From assembly GCA_013152795.1 (NCBI GenBank), contig JAADFS010000225.1, positions 1 through 21,081 on the forward strand: a stretch of DNA of 21,081 bases, read 5' to 3'. The position numbers and the translations under genes were made by a program. Source of the DNA: Deferribacteres bacterium (lineage in GTDB: Bacteria; Nitrospirota; Thermodesulfovibrionia; UBA6902). Positions 13,002-21,081 of this stretch are shown one piece after another. Each line of letters opens with the position of its first letter. Within the stretch, counting starts at the first letter, position 1. The notes below the pieces were generated by a model that saw nothing but the letters and a program-made list of their open reading frames with translations, was not told the origin of the DNA and ran no database searches.

Positions 13002-13514
13002 TTACCCCACTTTCAGGCCCGGCGGGAATGGACAGTAGATGGGGGCCCTCTGATGTATGCTGTCTATGTAAGAATATGCCGATATTTTAAAGAACAGGTT
13101 CCCCATGCTTCCGGAGATGCTGCCGTCCTTGTTTTCTTTCCACGGCTTGGTCTTCTCCAGCTCGTTGATGGCTATTATGATGTAGAGATTGTCTTTCTCC
13201 ATCTCCCTGATATCCTCAGGGCTGGGCACGGGGATGCCTTTTGTAGTGCCGTACGGGGTGTGGGAATGAAAATCCCCCACTATCTGGAGCTTCACGAAAT
13301 TCGACAGGATAGGCTCTATCTTTTTCTGGTCCCTGTGATGAAATATGACCCCCCGGCGCTTTCTCCTCGCTGTCTGCAGGCCAAAGGCGTATTCCACTAT
13401 GAACCGGTCATCGAGACGGTACCCCAGGAGGTATCCCAGACACTCCCTCTTGAAGACCTCGGCGCTGCTCAGCAGGAGGCCCATAAAGGCATTCTCCGAG
13501 AGATATACCTTCAT
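13002..13514 (-). CDS. JAMM/MPN+ metallopeptidase (Mov34/JAB family)
   Basis: A 170-aa protein with a complete JAMM zinc-peptidase signature: the upstream glutamate E24 in RECLGYLLG, H83 and H85 in DFHSHT, then S98 and D101 in PSPEDI. The family cleaves isopeptide bonds or C-terminal extensions of ubiquitin-like and sulfur-carrier proteins. The bacterial substrate here is unknown, and no ubiquitin-like, E1- or E2-like gene is visible. Twelve residues separate H85 and S98, where the usual spacing is about seven. The ATG at 13,514 is chosen because it matches the domain start and leaves 14 nt after the usp stop; a GTG at 13,574 would overlap usp. It lies between usp and the TonB-family gene. 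Confidence 0.8.
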   Translation of the reverse strand: MKVYLSENAFMGLLLSSAEVFKRECLGYLLGYRLDDRFIVEYAFGLQTARRKRRGVIFHHRDQKKIEPILSNFVKLQIVGDFHSHTPYGTTKGIPVPSPEDIREMEKDNLYIIIAINELEKTKPWKENKDGSISGSMGNLFFKISAYSYIDSIHQRAPIYCPFPPGLKVG

Positions 13515-13528
13515 GCGCCTCGACTTTT

Positions 13529-13984
13529 TTATTTTCTCCCGTGATCCAGCGCTCTTACCGCCATTACCGGGCACGGCGCCCTCCTGACCACCTTTTCCGC
13601 TGTGCTGCCGAAGAAGAACCTCTCTATGCCGACCCTTCCGTATGAACCCATTACGATCATGTCGATCTTTTCCTTCTCGGCGAATTTGATTATCTCTTCA
13701 TAGGGTATGCCTGTCACAACTTTTTTCTCCACATCGGAAATGTCCTTTATCTCCTCTACGCAGTATCTGTCTATCTCTTTCAGTGCCCACTCGTTCAGCT
13801 CTTTATAAAGCAGGTCGGCGGAGACATGGGGTATGTATGTCTCCGTTGCCTTTGTAATGTCATAAATAACATGAAGGATATAGAGCTTGGAGTTGTAGTG
13901 TTTTGCAAGATCCACGGCATAATGCATCGCATGGGTGGAGCCTTCCGAGAAATCCGTTGGGAATAGTATGCGTTCGACTTTCAT
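13529..13984 (-). CDS. UspA-family universal stress protein
   Basis: A 151-aa single-domain cytoplasmic stress protein. The N-terminus RILFPTDFSEGS and the ATP-binding pattern G113-x2-G116-x9-G126-S (GSYGRVG...GST) are intact, so it is of the nucleotide-binding type. It ends APCPVMAVR, as is usual in the family. Its AGGAGG ribosome binding site is formed by the last Gly codons of coaX, 3 nt before its own ATG, so translation of the two is linked. Confidence 0.93.
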   Translation of the reverse strand: MKVERILFPTDFSEGSTHAMHYAVDLAKHYNSKLYILHVIYDITKATETYIPHVSADLLYKELNEWALKEIDRYCVEEIKDISDVEKKVVTGIPYEEIIKFAEKEKIDMIVMGSYGRVGIERFFFGSTAEKVVRRAPCPVMAVRALDHGRK

Positions 13985-13987
13985 AGA

Positions 13988-14803
13988 TTAACCTCCTGAA
14001 TTTATCGCCTCCCGTACGGAGGCGTTTTTTGAAAGAACACCTGAATTCATCTCATAGATAAACCTCAGCCCCTGAAGGGTCAGCAAGGGATTGATGTCAA
14101 CAGGGTCGATCTTCATATACGGTGTTATCAGCCTGCTGAAACCGCCTGTGGCAATGAGGGACAGGTCCGTTTTAAGTTCGTTTTCCATTTCGCTGATGAT
14201 CCTTTCAACAGCACCCGCATGTCCGAGAATCACCCCGGCACGGATGTTTTCGGCAGTGTCCCTGCCGGGAATCCTGACGGGGCCGTTCAGGTCCACACGA
14301 GGCAGCTTTGCCGTTTTCCCGGCGAGGGAATCGGCCGACAAGCCCGGCCCGGGCATTATGGCGCCGCCCATGTATTCGCCGGCTTGCGTGACCACGTTGA
14401 AAGTGGTCGCTGTGCCGAAATCCACCACCACGAGATCCCCCGTGTATAGCCGGCGGGCTGCTGCGGCACCGGCAATCCTGTCCGCGCCCAGCCCGTTGAT
14501 GTTTTTGACTGAAAACCTTAAACCCGTTTTCAGCCGGTGCGTTACGATCAGGGGCTCAATGTCGAATTCCCGCTGCAGGGCCCCTGTAAGCAGAGGCGTG
14601 ACCCCGGGGACGACCGAACATATTGCAGCGCCCCGGGGCTGCTGCATCCCGTTGTCGCGGATAAAATCCCTCAGGAGCCTTGAAAACATCCCGGCATCTT
14701 CGGCCGCCATGAGTGTCCCGAGCCTCAATGTATGTTGAACGGACTCGTTTTCACAGAGGCCTATCGTGATATCCGAGTTTCCTATGTCAATAAGTAAAAG
14801 CAT
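13988..14803 (-). CDS. coaX: type III pantothenate kinase CoaX
   Basis: Catalyses the first step of coenzyme A synthesis, ATP-dependent phosphorylation of pantothenate. It is a 271-aa ASKHA-fold enzyme. The N-terminal phosphate loop is LLIDIGNSDITIGL, GADR is at residues 106-109, the second phosphate motif DFGTATTF starts at D128, and GGAIMPG follows at 146-152. Length and motif order are standard. It starts 16 nt after the birA stop; birA and coaX are adjacent in many bacteria. Confidence 0.96.
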   Translation of the reverse strand: MLLLIDIGNSDITIGLCENESVQHTLRLGTLMAAEDAGMFSRLLRDFIRDNGMQQPRGAAICSVVPGVTPLLTGALQREFDIEPLIVTHRLKTGLRFSVKNINGLGADRIAGAAAARRLYTGDLVVVDFGTATTFNVVTQAGEYMGGAIMPGPGLSADSLAGKTAKLPRVDLNGPVRIPGRDTAENIRAGVILGHAGAVERIISEMENELKTDLSLIATGGFSRLITPYMKIDPVDINPLLTLQGLRFIYEMNSGVLSKNASVREAINSGG

Positions 14804-14819
14804 ATTGTCTTCCGGTGGA

Positions 14820-15635
14820 TCACGTTTTTAACACCGTCACATCTCCCGCCCGTGCTGTTTCAAGCTCTCCGGATGAAAGTCTTATCATGAGCTCTCCGCT
14901 GTCATTAATTGCCTCTGCAACGCCGGATATTATCCCGTGGGGGGTCTTGACCTGTATTTTTTTGCCTATAGTGAAGTTTAAACGAAGCCATTCATTAATT
15001 AAAGCCCTTTTATCACCATTTAAGAGAATTTTATAGGCATGTTCCAGTTTATCCAGTATGAGGGCGAAAAGCCCTGCCCTGTCAACGGCCCTGCCTGACT
15101 CGGCCCTTAATGACGTTGTAAACGGCCTTATGTCTTCCGGGAGGGCCTCAGGGGTCATGTTTACGTTTATCCCGATACCCGCGGCAAGGAGGCTTATCCC
15201 GCGCGTGCCGGTCTTCATCTCCACGAGTATTCCGCCGGTTTTCCTGCTGTTGACAATAATATCATTGGGCCACTTTATTTCAGCCTTCAAACCCGTGAAC
15301 TCCCTTATTGCAGAGGCAGCGGCCGTGCCGGCCGCCAGTGTGACAAGCGGGGCTTCCCGCGGTTGAAGAGGCGGGCGCAGCAGCACGGTGAAGTACAGGT
15401 TGACACCCGGGGGTGATTCCCACCGCCTGCCGAATCTACCCCTGCCGGCTGTCTGTGAATCCGCCACGACCACGATACCTTCAGGGTCATGCCTCAGCCT
15501 GCCTGCCTGAAATGCCGCGTCGTTTGTCGAGGTGGTTGTTTCATGGAATATTATTTCCCTGCCGATGATGTCTCCTCTGAATGCATGGACGAGTCGGCGG
15601 GTTGCGTGTTGCAGGTTGCGGGGGTTCCTGTTCAT
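14820..15635 (-). CDS. birA: biotin--[acetyl-CoA carboxylase] ligase
   Basis: Attaches biotin to the carboxyl carrier protein. The 271-aa protein carries the biotinyl-AMP motif GRGRFGRRW (residues 64-72), KWPND (121-125), KTGGILVE just after it, and a small C-terminal SH3-like domain. There is no N-terminal winged helix: the catalytic domain begins by residue ~22, so this is the monofunctional type without repressor activity. The ATG at 15,635 (MNRNPRN) lies 16 nt after the nth stop; the longer open frame would overlap nth. Its ribosome binding site is weak. Confidence 0.94.
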   Translation of the reverse strand: MNRNPRNLQHATRRLVHAFRGDIIGREIIFHETTTSTNDAAFQAGRLRHDPEGIVVVADSQTAGRGRFGRRWESPPGVNLYFTVLLRPPLQPREAPLVTLAAGTAAASAIREFTGLKAEIKWPNDIIVNSRKTGGILVEMKTGTRGISLLAAGIGINVNMTPEALPEDIRPFTTSLRAESGRAVDRAGLFALILDKLEHAYKILLNGDKRALINEWLRLNFTIGKKIQVKTPHGIISGVAEAINDSGELMIRLSSGELETARAGDVTVLKT

Positions 15636-15651
15636 GATGGCCGGCCTGTGC

Positions 15652-16278
15652 TCAGGAGGTCTTCTCCGGCCATTCACACTCTTTATTGAGCACGCACTGC
15701 CTGCATTTCGGCCTTGCCGCAGTGCAGGTTTCCCTTCCATGGAGGATCAGGGCGAGGTTGACCGGTGTCAGTATCTTTTCGGGAATCCGCCTCTTGAGCT
15801 CTTCCTCCACCCGCTCGGGATTGCGGGAGCGGGCTATGCCGAGCCTGTTTGAGACCCTGAGCACATGGGTGTCAACAGCCACCGCCGGCTTGCCGAAGGC
15901 GCTGCCCAGGACAACATTGGCCGTTTTTCTGCCCACCCCCGGCAGTGCGGTCAGTTGCTCCATGGTATCCGGGACCCTGCCGTTAAACTCCCGGGCGATC
16001 TTCCTGCAGCATTCGATAATCATCTTTGCCTTGTTCTTGTAAAAACCCGTGGGCCTTATCTCCGCTTCAAATGTCCTGGGATCGGCAGACGCGTAATCCC
16101 GGGCGGTCCTGTATTTCCTGAAAAGACTCGCGGTCACCTCATTGACCTTCACATCCGTACAGCGGGCCGACAGAATGGCGGCTATGAGAAGCTCCAGGGG
16201 GTTGGAGAAATTAAGCGCAATCCGCGGGTTCGGGTATTTTTTCAGTAAGAGTTTCGATATCTTTCCGGCATCGGCCAT
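15652..16278 (-). CDS. nth: endonuclease III (base-excision repair glycosylase/AP lyase)
   Basis: Removes oxidised pyrimidines and cleaves the abasic site. From the ATG at 16,278 it is 208 aa, the normal length. The helix-hairpin-helix LPGVGRKTANVV carries catalytic K118, and VDTHVLRVSNRLG carries catalytic D136. The C-terminal 4Fe-4S loop has C185, C192, C195 and C201 with the canonical 6-2-5 spacing. The N-terminal motif reads LSARCTD, where SAQTTD is common. The frame runs 33 codons further upstream through the inverted repeat at 16,294-16,359, which is unlike the family and rejected. Confidence 0.96.
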   Translation of the reverse strand: MADAGKISKLLLKKYPNPRIALNFSNPLELLIAAILSARCTDVKVNEVTASLFRKYRTARDYASADPRTFEAEIRPTGFYKNKAKMIIECCRKIAREFNGRVPDTMEQLTALPGVGRKTANVVLGSAFGKPAVAVDTHVLRVSNRLGIARSRNPERVEEELKRRIPEKILTPVNLALILHGRETCTAARPKCRQCVLNKECEWPEKTS

Positions 16279-16293
16279 TGGTTTTTGGTTTAA

Positions 16294-16359
16294 AGTGTAA
16301 GTGCAGGTGTAAGTGGAGAATAAGTGCCGGTGTCGGAAACTTGCACTTGCACTTACACT
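16294..16359. repeat. GTGCA/GTGTAAGT inverted repeat between the MBL-fold gene and nth
   Basis: Arms 16,294-16,314 and 16,339-16,359 are complementary at 19 of 21 positions around a 24-nt loop. Each arm is built of GTGTAAGTGCA units. The two non-complementary positions would be G·U wobbles in plus-strand RNA and A·C mismatches in minus-strand RNA. No U-tract follows, so it is not a standard terminator. Confidence 0.75.
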
Positions 16360-16363
16360 TGCA

Positions 16364-17074
16364 CTATTCTTTCTCAAGTATCTTTACTTCGATCTTTCCC
16401 TTCAGCCCGTCCGCGAATTTTTCTGCGTCTTTTTCCGTCCCCACTATGGAGTTGTAGTGCATGGGGATCGCAACCGCGGGCTTTATGTCAAGCGCCGCCC
16501 TGACGGCCTCATCAGCGGTCATCACATATGTGCCGGAGACCGGCAGGAGCGCGATGTCAGCCCTGAAGGTCTTCATCTCCGGTATATGGTCGGTGTCACC
16601 CGCGAGATAGATTCTCTGTCCCTTGACTGTAAAGATATATCCGACCCAGTTCCTGTCCTTTGTATGAAACTGCTTGTCGGTATTGTAGGCAGGCACAGCC
16701 TCTATATCGATACCCTTTACCGTGAGCCTGTCCCCGGGCTTTACGGTCTTGACGTTTCCCCGCAGCTTGCCGGCGCAGTCAGGCGTTGCAACTATGACGG
16801 TGTCGGGCCCCAGGAGTTTCTCTGCATCTTCCGGGGAACAGTGGTCATAGTGGTCATGGGTTATAAGGATTATGTCGGCATGGGCGCTTTTCCGTATCCT
16901 GAATGGATCCGTGAAGATGACCCTTTCGCCTTCGATCCTGAATGTATCATGTCCAAGCCAGTGTATGTATTCCGTCATTTTTCCATCCTCCCTTCCACCT
17001 GCATGGGCATAACAGGTAATGGTTAACGATAACAAAATTAGAAGAAAAAAAGAGAGATTAATCCTTTTATTCAC
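16364..17074 (-). CDS. metallo-beta-lactamase-fold hydrolase (UPF0173-like), exported
   Basis: A 236-aa protein. An N-terminal signal peptide (hydrophobic core SFFLLILLSLTIT, likely cut after CYAHA) is followed by a compact MBL domain with the metal motif HDHYDH (residues 73-78), GDTD (159-162) and PMHYN near the end. This matches the UPF0173 family of putative metal-dependent hydrolases; the substrate is unknown. Most family members are cytoplasmic, so a signal peptide is slightly unusual; the in-frame ATG at MTEYIHWLGHD would give a cytoplasmic form. The start is taken as the GTG at 17,074 because AGGTGA lies 6 nt upstream; another GTG three codons earlier overlaps that site. Confidence 0.83.
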   Translation of the reverse strand: MNKRINLSFFLLILLSLTITCYAHAGGREDGKMTEYIHWLGHDTFRIEGERVIFTDPFRIRKSAHADIILITHDHYDHCSPEDAEKLLGPDTVIVATPDCAGKLRGNVKTVKPGDRLTVKGIDIEAVPAYNTDKQFHTKDRNWVGYIFTVKGQRIYLAGDTDHIPEMKTFRADIALLPVSGTYVMTADEAVRAALDIKPAVAIPMHYNSIVGTEKDAEKFADGLKGKIEVKILEKE

Positions 17075-17105
17075 GGAAATCACCTGCCTGTTGTATCCTT
17101 AACGC

Positions 17106-18659
17106 TTACTCCCACTCAATAGTGCCCGGCGGCTTTGAGCTTATGTCATACACGACCCTGTTTACACCCTTGACCTCATTGATGACCCTGTTGGAGATGA
17201 GGCCGAGCACCTCATACGGCAGCTTTGCCCAGTCCGCGGTCATTCCGTCGACACTGGTTACGGCCCTTACTGCGATGACGTTTTCATATGTCCTCTCATC
17301 CCCCATCACACCCACGGTCTTTATTGGCAGCAGGACTGCAAACGCCTGCCATATCTCATTATAAAGACCCGCCTTCCTGATCTCCTCAAGTACTATGGCA
17401 TCGGCCTTCCGGAGTATATCCACCCTCTGGGGGGTGACCCTGCCGATGATTCTTATGGCCAGCCCGGGCCCCGGGAACGGATGGCGGTTGAGTATTTCCT
17501 CGGGGATTCCCATTTCCCTGCCGAGGACCCTGACCTCATCCTTGAAAAGCTCCCTCAGCGGCTCAATGAGCTGCAGCTTCATGTGCTTCAGAAGCCCCCC
17601 CACGTTGTGATGGCTTTTTATGGTCGCCGACGGACCCTTGAATGAGGTGCTCTCTATCACATCGGGATACAGCGTGCCCTGTGCAAGGTACCTCACACCT
17701 TTTAATTTCCTGGCCTCTTCTTCAAAGACGCGGATGAATTCGTTGCCTATAATCTTCCTCTTCTTCTCAGGGTCTGTAACGGCGTTCAATTTCCTGAGGA
17801 ATCTCTCCCGCGCGTCAACGCACACTATCTTCATATGAAAGTGTTTCCTGAGGGTGTGTTCAACCTTTTCCGCCTCTCCCTTTCTCAACACACCGTTGTC
17901 CACAAAGATACAGGTGAGCTGTTTGTTTACGGCCTTGTGCATAAGCACTGCCGTGACAGCGGAGTCGACACCGCCGCTGATTGCGCATACCACCCTGTCT
18001 TTGCCGACTCTTGACCTTATTTCCCCGGTGGTTGTCTCGATGAAGGACTTCATCGTCCATGTGGGCCTGCACTTGCAGATGTTGAATATGAAGTTCCTCA
18101 TTATCTTCGGGCCGTGCTCGGTGTGCGCCACCTCGGGATGGAACTGAAGCGCATAGAACTTCCGCTTCTTGTCAGCCATTGCCGCAATAGGGGAATTGTC
18201 CGTATGGGCGATGGGGATAAATCCAGGCGGATGCCTCTGTATCCTGTCGCCGTGGCTCATCCAGACCACATTGCGGCGCCTGCGGGCCAGGCCCTTGAAC
18301 AGGTCGGTAAAGTCATCGATCACGAGTTCGGCCCGCCCGTATTCCCTCTTCGCCGCCCTTCCCACCTTTCCGCCGAGACAGTGAGCCATAAGCTGCATGC
18401 CGTAACATATGCCGAGGACCGGTATGCCGAGGCCGAATATACCTTCATCCGGAAACGGCGCATCGCCGGCCCCTACCCTTGAGGGGCTCCCTGAAAGGAT
18501 TATGCCTTTCGGCTCAAATTCCCTGATGCGGTCAATGGAAACATTAAAAGGCAGGATTTCGGAATATACCCTGTTTTCCCTCACACGTCTCGCTATAAGC
18601 TGCGTGTACTGGGAACCGGAACCGAAGTCAAGAACAAGGATTTTCTCTTTAAATTTCAT
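17106..18659 (-). CDS. guaA: GMP synthase (glutamine-hydrolysing)
   Basis: Converts XMP to GMP with glutamine as nitrogen donor. It is 517 aa with both domains intact: class I glutamine amidotransferase with nucleophile C85 in GICYGMQL and H174/E176 in FHPEVAHT, then the ATP pyrophosphatase loop SGGVDS (228-233) and the C-terminal dimerisation domain ending DISSKPPGTIEWE. It lies 22 nt after guaB, so GMP synthesis from IMP is encoded as a two-gene unit. The ATG at 18,659 has a weak ribosome binding site. Confidence 0.98.
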   Translation of the reverse strand: MKFKEKILVLDFGSGSQYTQLIARRVRENRVYSEILPFNVSIDRIREFEPKGIILSGSPSRVGAGDAPFPDEGIFGLGIPVLGICYGMQLMAHCLGGKVGRAAKREYGRAELVIDDFTDLFKGLARRRRNVVWMSHGDRIQRHPPGFIPIAHTDNSPIAAMADKKRKFYALQFHPEVAHTEHGPKIMRNFIFNICKCRPTWTMKSFIETTTGEIRSRVGKDRVVCAISGGVDSAVTAVLMHKAVNKQLTCIFVDNGVLRKGEAEKVEHTLRKHFHMKIVCVDARERFLRKLNAVTDPEKKRKIIGNEFIRVFEEEARKLKGVRYLAQGTLYPDVIESTSFKGPSATIKSHHNVGGLLKHMKLQLIEPLRELFKDEVRVLGREMGIPEEILNRHPFPGPGLAIRIIGRVTPQRVDILRKADAIVLEEIRKAGLYNEIWQAFAVLLPIKTVGVMGDERTYENVIAVRAVTSVDGMTADWAKLPYEVLGLISNRVINEVKGVNRVVYDISSKPPGTIEWE

Positions 18660-18681
18660 AACCGTTATGCACTACTATTAT

Positions 18682-20142
18682 TTAATCCAGGCTGTAATTC
18701 GGGGATTCCTTTGTGACAGTGACATCATGGACATGGCTTTCCCTGAGGCCTGCAGGCGTTATCCTTACAAACCGGGCCTTCTTGCGCAGCTCTTCTATGT
18801 TCCTGCAGCCGCAGTAACCCATCCCTGACCTCAGCCCTCCGAGAAGCTGATGCATACTGGCGGAGAGGAGCCCCTTGTACGGCACCCTGCCCTCAACCCC
18901 TTCAGGGACGAGTTTTTTGCTTTCCACCTTGTCCTGTCCGTACCTGTCCCTGCTGCCGGCTTCCATGGCCCCGAGAGAGCCCATGCCCCTGTAAACCTTG
19001 TATGTCCTTCCCTGGTAAAGCATCAGTTCGCCGGGGCTTTCGTCAGTGCCGGCAAAGAGCCCGCCTATCATGACCGAGCTTGCACCTGCTGCAATCGCCT
19101 TTGTCACATCACCGGAGTACTTGATCCCGCCGTCTGCAATGATCGGCACATTGGCTGCATCGGCGACTTCCGAGCACTCCTTGATCGCCGTAATCTGGGG
19201 GACCCCCGCGCCGGCAACAATCCTCGTGGTGCAGATTGAACCCGGGCCCACACCCACCTTCACGGCATTGGCGCCTGCGTCTATGAGGTCCTTTGTCGCC
19301 TCGGCAGTCGCCACATTGCCGGCTATCAGTTCGAGGTCAGGGTATCTCTTTCTTAATTCCCTGACCGTGGAGATAACCCTCTTGGAGTGTCCGTGGGCGG
19401 TGTCCACAACCAGCACGTCCACACCCGCTTTAATCAGGGCCGCTGCACGGGGAAGGGTGTCTTTTCCCACACCCAGCGCTGCGCCGACCCTGAGACGGCC
19501 GAGCTCGTCCTTGCAGGAGTTCGGGTATTTTTCCCTCTTCTCAATGTCCTTGATGGTTATCAGTCCCTTGAGGATAAAGTCCTTGCCCACAATGGGCAGT
19601 TTTTCTATCTTGTGCTTATGAAGTATTTCCTTGGCCTCCTCGAGTGTGATCCCCTCATGGGCGGTTATGAGCCCCTTGCTGGTCATGACTTCCGATGCCT
19701 TTTTCTGCAGGTTGGTCTCGAATTTCAGGTCCCTGTTGGTTAAAATCCCCACAAGCTTTCTGCCTTTTGTAATAGGTACCCCCGATATCCTGTATTTTTC
19801 CATAATTGCAAGCGCCTTTGATATCTTTTCATCAGGCTGCAATGTGATCGGATCAACGATCATGCCGCTTTCCGATTTCTTGACCTTGTCCACTTCCATC
19901 GCCTGCTCGGCTATGGACATCGCCCGGTGGATTATCCCGATACCACCCTCCCTTGCTATGGCGATGGCAAGCTTGGCATCCGTCACCGTGTCCATGGCGG
20001 CGCTTACAACAGGGGCGTTTATCCTGATATTCTGTGTAAGCTGTGTGCTTATATTCACCTCGGCCGGAAGGATATCCGATTTTGCAGGCATCAGAAGCAC
20101 ATCGTCAAAGGTAAGTCCGATTTTCACATCATCTTGCAACAT
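18682..20142 (-). CDS. guaB: IMP dehydrogenase
   Basis: Oxidises IMP to XMP with NAD+, the committed step to GMP. It is 486 aa: a TIM barrel interrupted by a CBS-domain pair (residues ~95-205), catalytic C304 in GPGSICTTRIV, the phosphate-binding ADGGIKYSGD near 337-345, and the mobile-flap R400-Y401 in SRDRYGQD. Length is standard. The ATG has AAGGAG 8 nt upstream. No guanine-responsive RNA is apparent in the 77-nt spacer upstream. Confidence 0.98.
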   Translation of the reverse strand: MLQDDVKIGLTFDDVLLMPAKSDILPAEVNISTQLTQNIRINAPVVSAAMDTVTDAKLAIAIAREGGIGIIHRAMSIAEQAMEVDKVKKSESGMIVDPITLQPDEKISKALAIMEKYRISGVPITKGRKLVGILTNRDLKFETNLQKKASEVMTSKGLITAHEGITLEEAKEILHKHKIEKLPIVGKDFILKGLITIKDIEKREKYPNSCKDELGRLRVGAALGVGKDTLPRAAALIKAGVDVLVVDTAHGHSKRVISTVRELRKRYPDLELIAGNVATAEATKDLIDAGANAVKVGVGPGSICTTRIVAGAGVPQITAIKECSEVADAANVPIIADGGIKYSGDVTKAIAAGASSVMIGGLFAGTDESPGELMLYQGRTYKVYRGMGSLGAMEAGSRDRYGQDKVESKKLVPEGVEGRVPYKGLLSASMHQLLGGLRSGMGYCGCRNIEELRKKARFVRITPAGLRESHVHDVTVTKESPNYSLD

Positions 20143-20219
20143 AGATTTACTCCTTAAAATATATATGGATTCAAGATTGCTCTCTATTTAAAGCTTCACT
20201 TCCACATAGGCCTTTTCCC

Positions 20220-21081
20220 TCAGGGCTGCGCTCCATTCATGGTACTTTGACTCAAATGCCTTTTTAAAAAGGATATTTTTATCTTTTCCCTGGCCTTTTC
20301 CATGCCGTCGGCTTCTATTCTGTCCTCGACCTTTATGATGTGAAGCCCCGCGGGACTCCAGAACGGCTTGCTGACCTCCCCGGTCTTCAGGGCGAAGGCC
20401 ACATCCTCGACTTCCCTGAGCGCGCTGCCGCGGCTTATATACCCGAGATCACCGCCGAACTGCCTGCTGGGGCCCTCGGAGAACTGAATCGCAAGCCTGG
20501 CGAAATCCTCCCCCTTTTTGAGCCGTTGCATTACCTCCCGGGCCCGGGCCTCGACCGCCGCCTTTTGGGAGTCATCTGCCGGCGCTGCAAAGAATATCTG
20601 CCTTATCTTGACCTTTTCCTTCCCGGTGAACTTTTCCTTGTTGGCCTCGTAATACTGCCGGATTTCCCTGTCTGTAATGACGATCCTGGACTTGATGGCG
20701 TAGTTCACCACCTTTGATATGAGGATCTGCTCTTTCAGCCTGGCCCTGTAATCCTCCAGAGACATTCCTTCCGCCCGGAGAGAGGCCATAAGTGCCTCTT
20801 CCGTCAGATCGAACTTTCTCCGGATATCCTCAACCGCGCTGTCGATCTCGGCATCACTCACGGAAAGCCCCATTTTACGGGCCTCCTGAAGCTCAAGCTT
20901 CATCTGAATCAGTCTGTTCAGGAAAGGCTTCTCAAGCTCCCGGATCCTCTTCCGCCTTTCTTCAGCAGGGACATTCTCCAGGTATGCCTTTCCTTCCAGC
21001 TTGATCATGTTCACGAGTTCACTCCACGTTATAACCTCATTGTTGACGGTCGCGACAACCCTGTCGAGCAGGACGGCGCCG
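20220..21081 (-). CDS. SurA-like periplasmic peptidyl-prolyl isomerase/chaperone (5' end beyond window)
   Basis: The reading frame continues to the right edge, so the signal peptide and start lie outside. The visible 286 residues begin AVLLDRVVATVNNEVITWSEL, the classic start of a mature SurA-type N-terminal domain. A helical chaperone region follows, then one parvulin (PpiC-type) rotamase domain with KVKIRQIFF, FARLAIQFSEGPSRQFGGDLGYISRG and WSPAGLHIIKVEDR, and a short C-terminal helix. SurA of enterobacteria has two parvulin domains; this has one, as in many other phyla. Role: folding of outer-membrane proteins in the periplasm. The ATG at 21,014 is internal, not the start. Confidence 0.88.
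   Translation of the reverse strand, partial: GAVLLDRVVATVNNEVITWSELVNMIKLEGKAYLENVPAEERRKRIRELEKPFLNRLIQMKLELQEARKMGLSVSDAEIDSAVEDIRRKFDLTEEALMASLRAEGMSLEDYRARLKEQILISKVVNYAIKSRIVITDREIRQYYEANKEKFTGKEKVKIRQIFFAAPADDSQKAAVEARAREVMQRLKKGEDFARLAIQFSEGPSRQFGGDLGYISRGSALREVEDVAFALKTGEVSKPFWSPAGLHIIKVEDRIEADGMEKAREKIKISFLKRHLSQSTMNGAQP

Noticed and set aside
13515..13574. GTG-initiated 20-residue N-terminal extension of the JAMM peptidase
   Set aside because: It would overlap the end of the usp gene by 46 nt and adds a low-complexity basic stretch absent from the domain family.
16279..16377. 33-residue N-terminal extension of endonuclease III
   Set aside because: It is encoded by the GTGCA-type inverted repeat and is unlike any Nth N-terminus.
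16313..17026. 237-codon plus-strand ORF opposite the MBL-fold gene
   Set aside because: Antisense to a gene with an intact metal-binding motif; the translation resembles no protein family.
20143..20219. Guanine- or PRPP-type riboswitch upstream of guaB
   Set aside because: The spacer is only 77 nt, holds the guaB ribosome binding site and shows no purine-aptamer core or terminator.

Overview
The window looks like chromosomal DNA of a Gram-negative bacterium: it encodes a SurA-type periplasmic chaperone and a TonB-type energy transducer. Every confidently called gene is on the minus strand. I cannot place the taxon from the sequence alone. The gene mix and short, palindrome-rich spacers would fit a Nitrospirota or deltaproteobacterial-type anaerobe, but that is a guess.

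The window has two halves. Positions ~12,260-21,081 are a compact housekeeping run, transcribed right to left: a surA-like gene cut by the right edge, guaB, guaA, a metallo-beta-lactamase-fold hydrolase, nth, birA, coaX, a UspA-family gene, a JAMM/MPN+ peptidase and a TonB-family gene. Most gaps are 3-85 nt and no dispersed repeats occur there.

Positions ~300-11,350 are an accessory arsenic-type locus. In transcription order it reads: leader RNA 2, arsS, livK2, livH2, livM, leader RNA 1, arsS-like 1, livK1, livH1, livG, livF, arsM. The block leader-radical SAM-livK-livH is present twice, but livM, livG and livF occur once each. The two binding-protein/permease pairs therefore probably share one livM and one ATPase pair. 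ArsM methylates arsenite. ArsS-family radical SAM enzymes adenosylate methylated arsenic on the way to arsenosugars. The locus reads as an organoarsenical (or related methylated metabolite) modification and transport system; the transported ligand is unknown.

The most interesting signal is a pair of conserved leaders upstream of the two radical SAM genes. Each has a TATAAT box exactly 7 nt before a conserved first base, a folded ~75-nt domain, and a rho-independent terminator with a stem of 16-17 bp. I do not recognise this as a known riboswitch class and propose it as a candidate cis-regulatory RNA.

The accessory half is full of non-coding repeats: a ~215-bp MITE-like family (three full copies, one interrupted, one internally deleted, two end fragments), a C/G-rich hairpin family (two copies), and low-complexity spacers. 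Next to it lie an orphan VapB-type antitoxin gene with an obvious promoter/operator and a truncated tail, a small membrane protein, a solitary type I-E-like CRISPR repeat, and two diverged direct repeats about 12.1 kb apart that bracket the accessory region.
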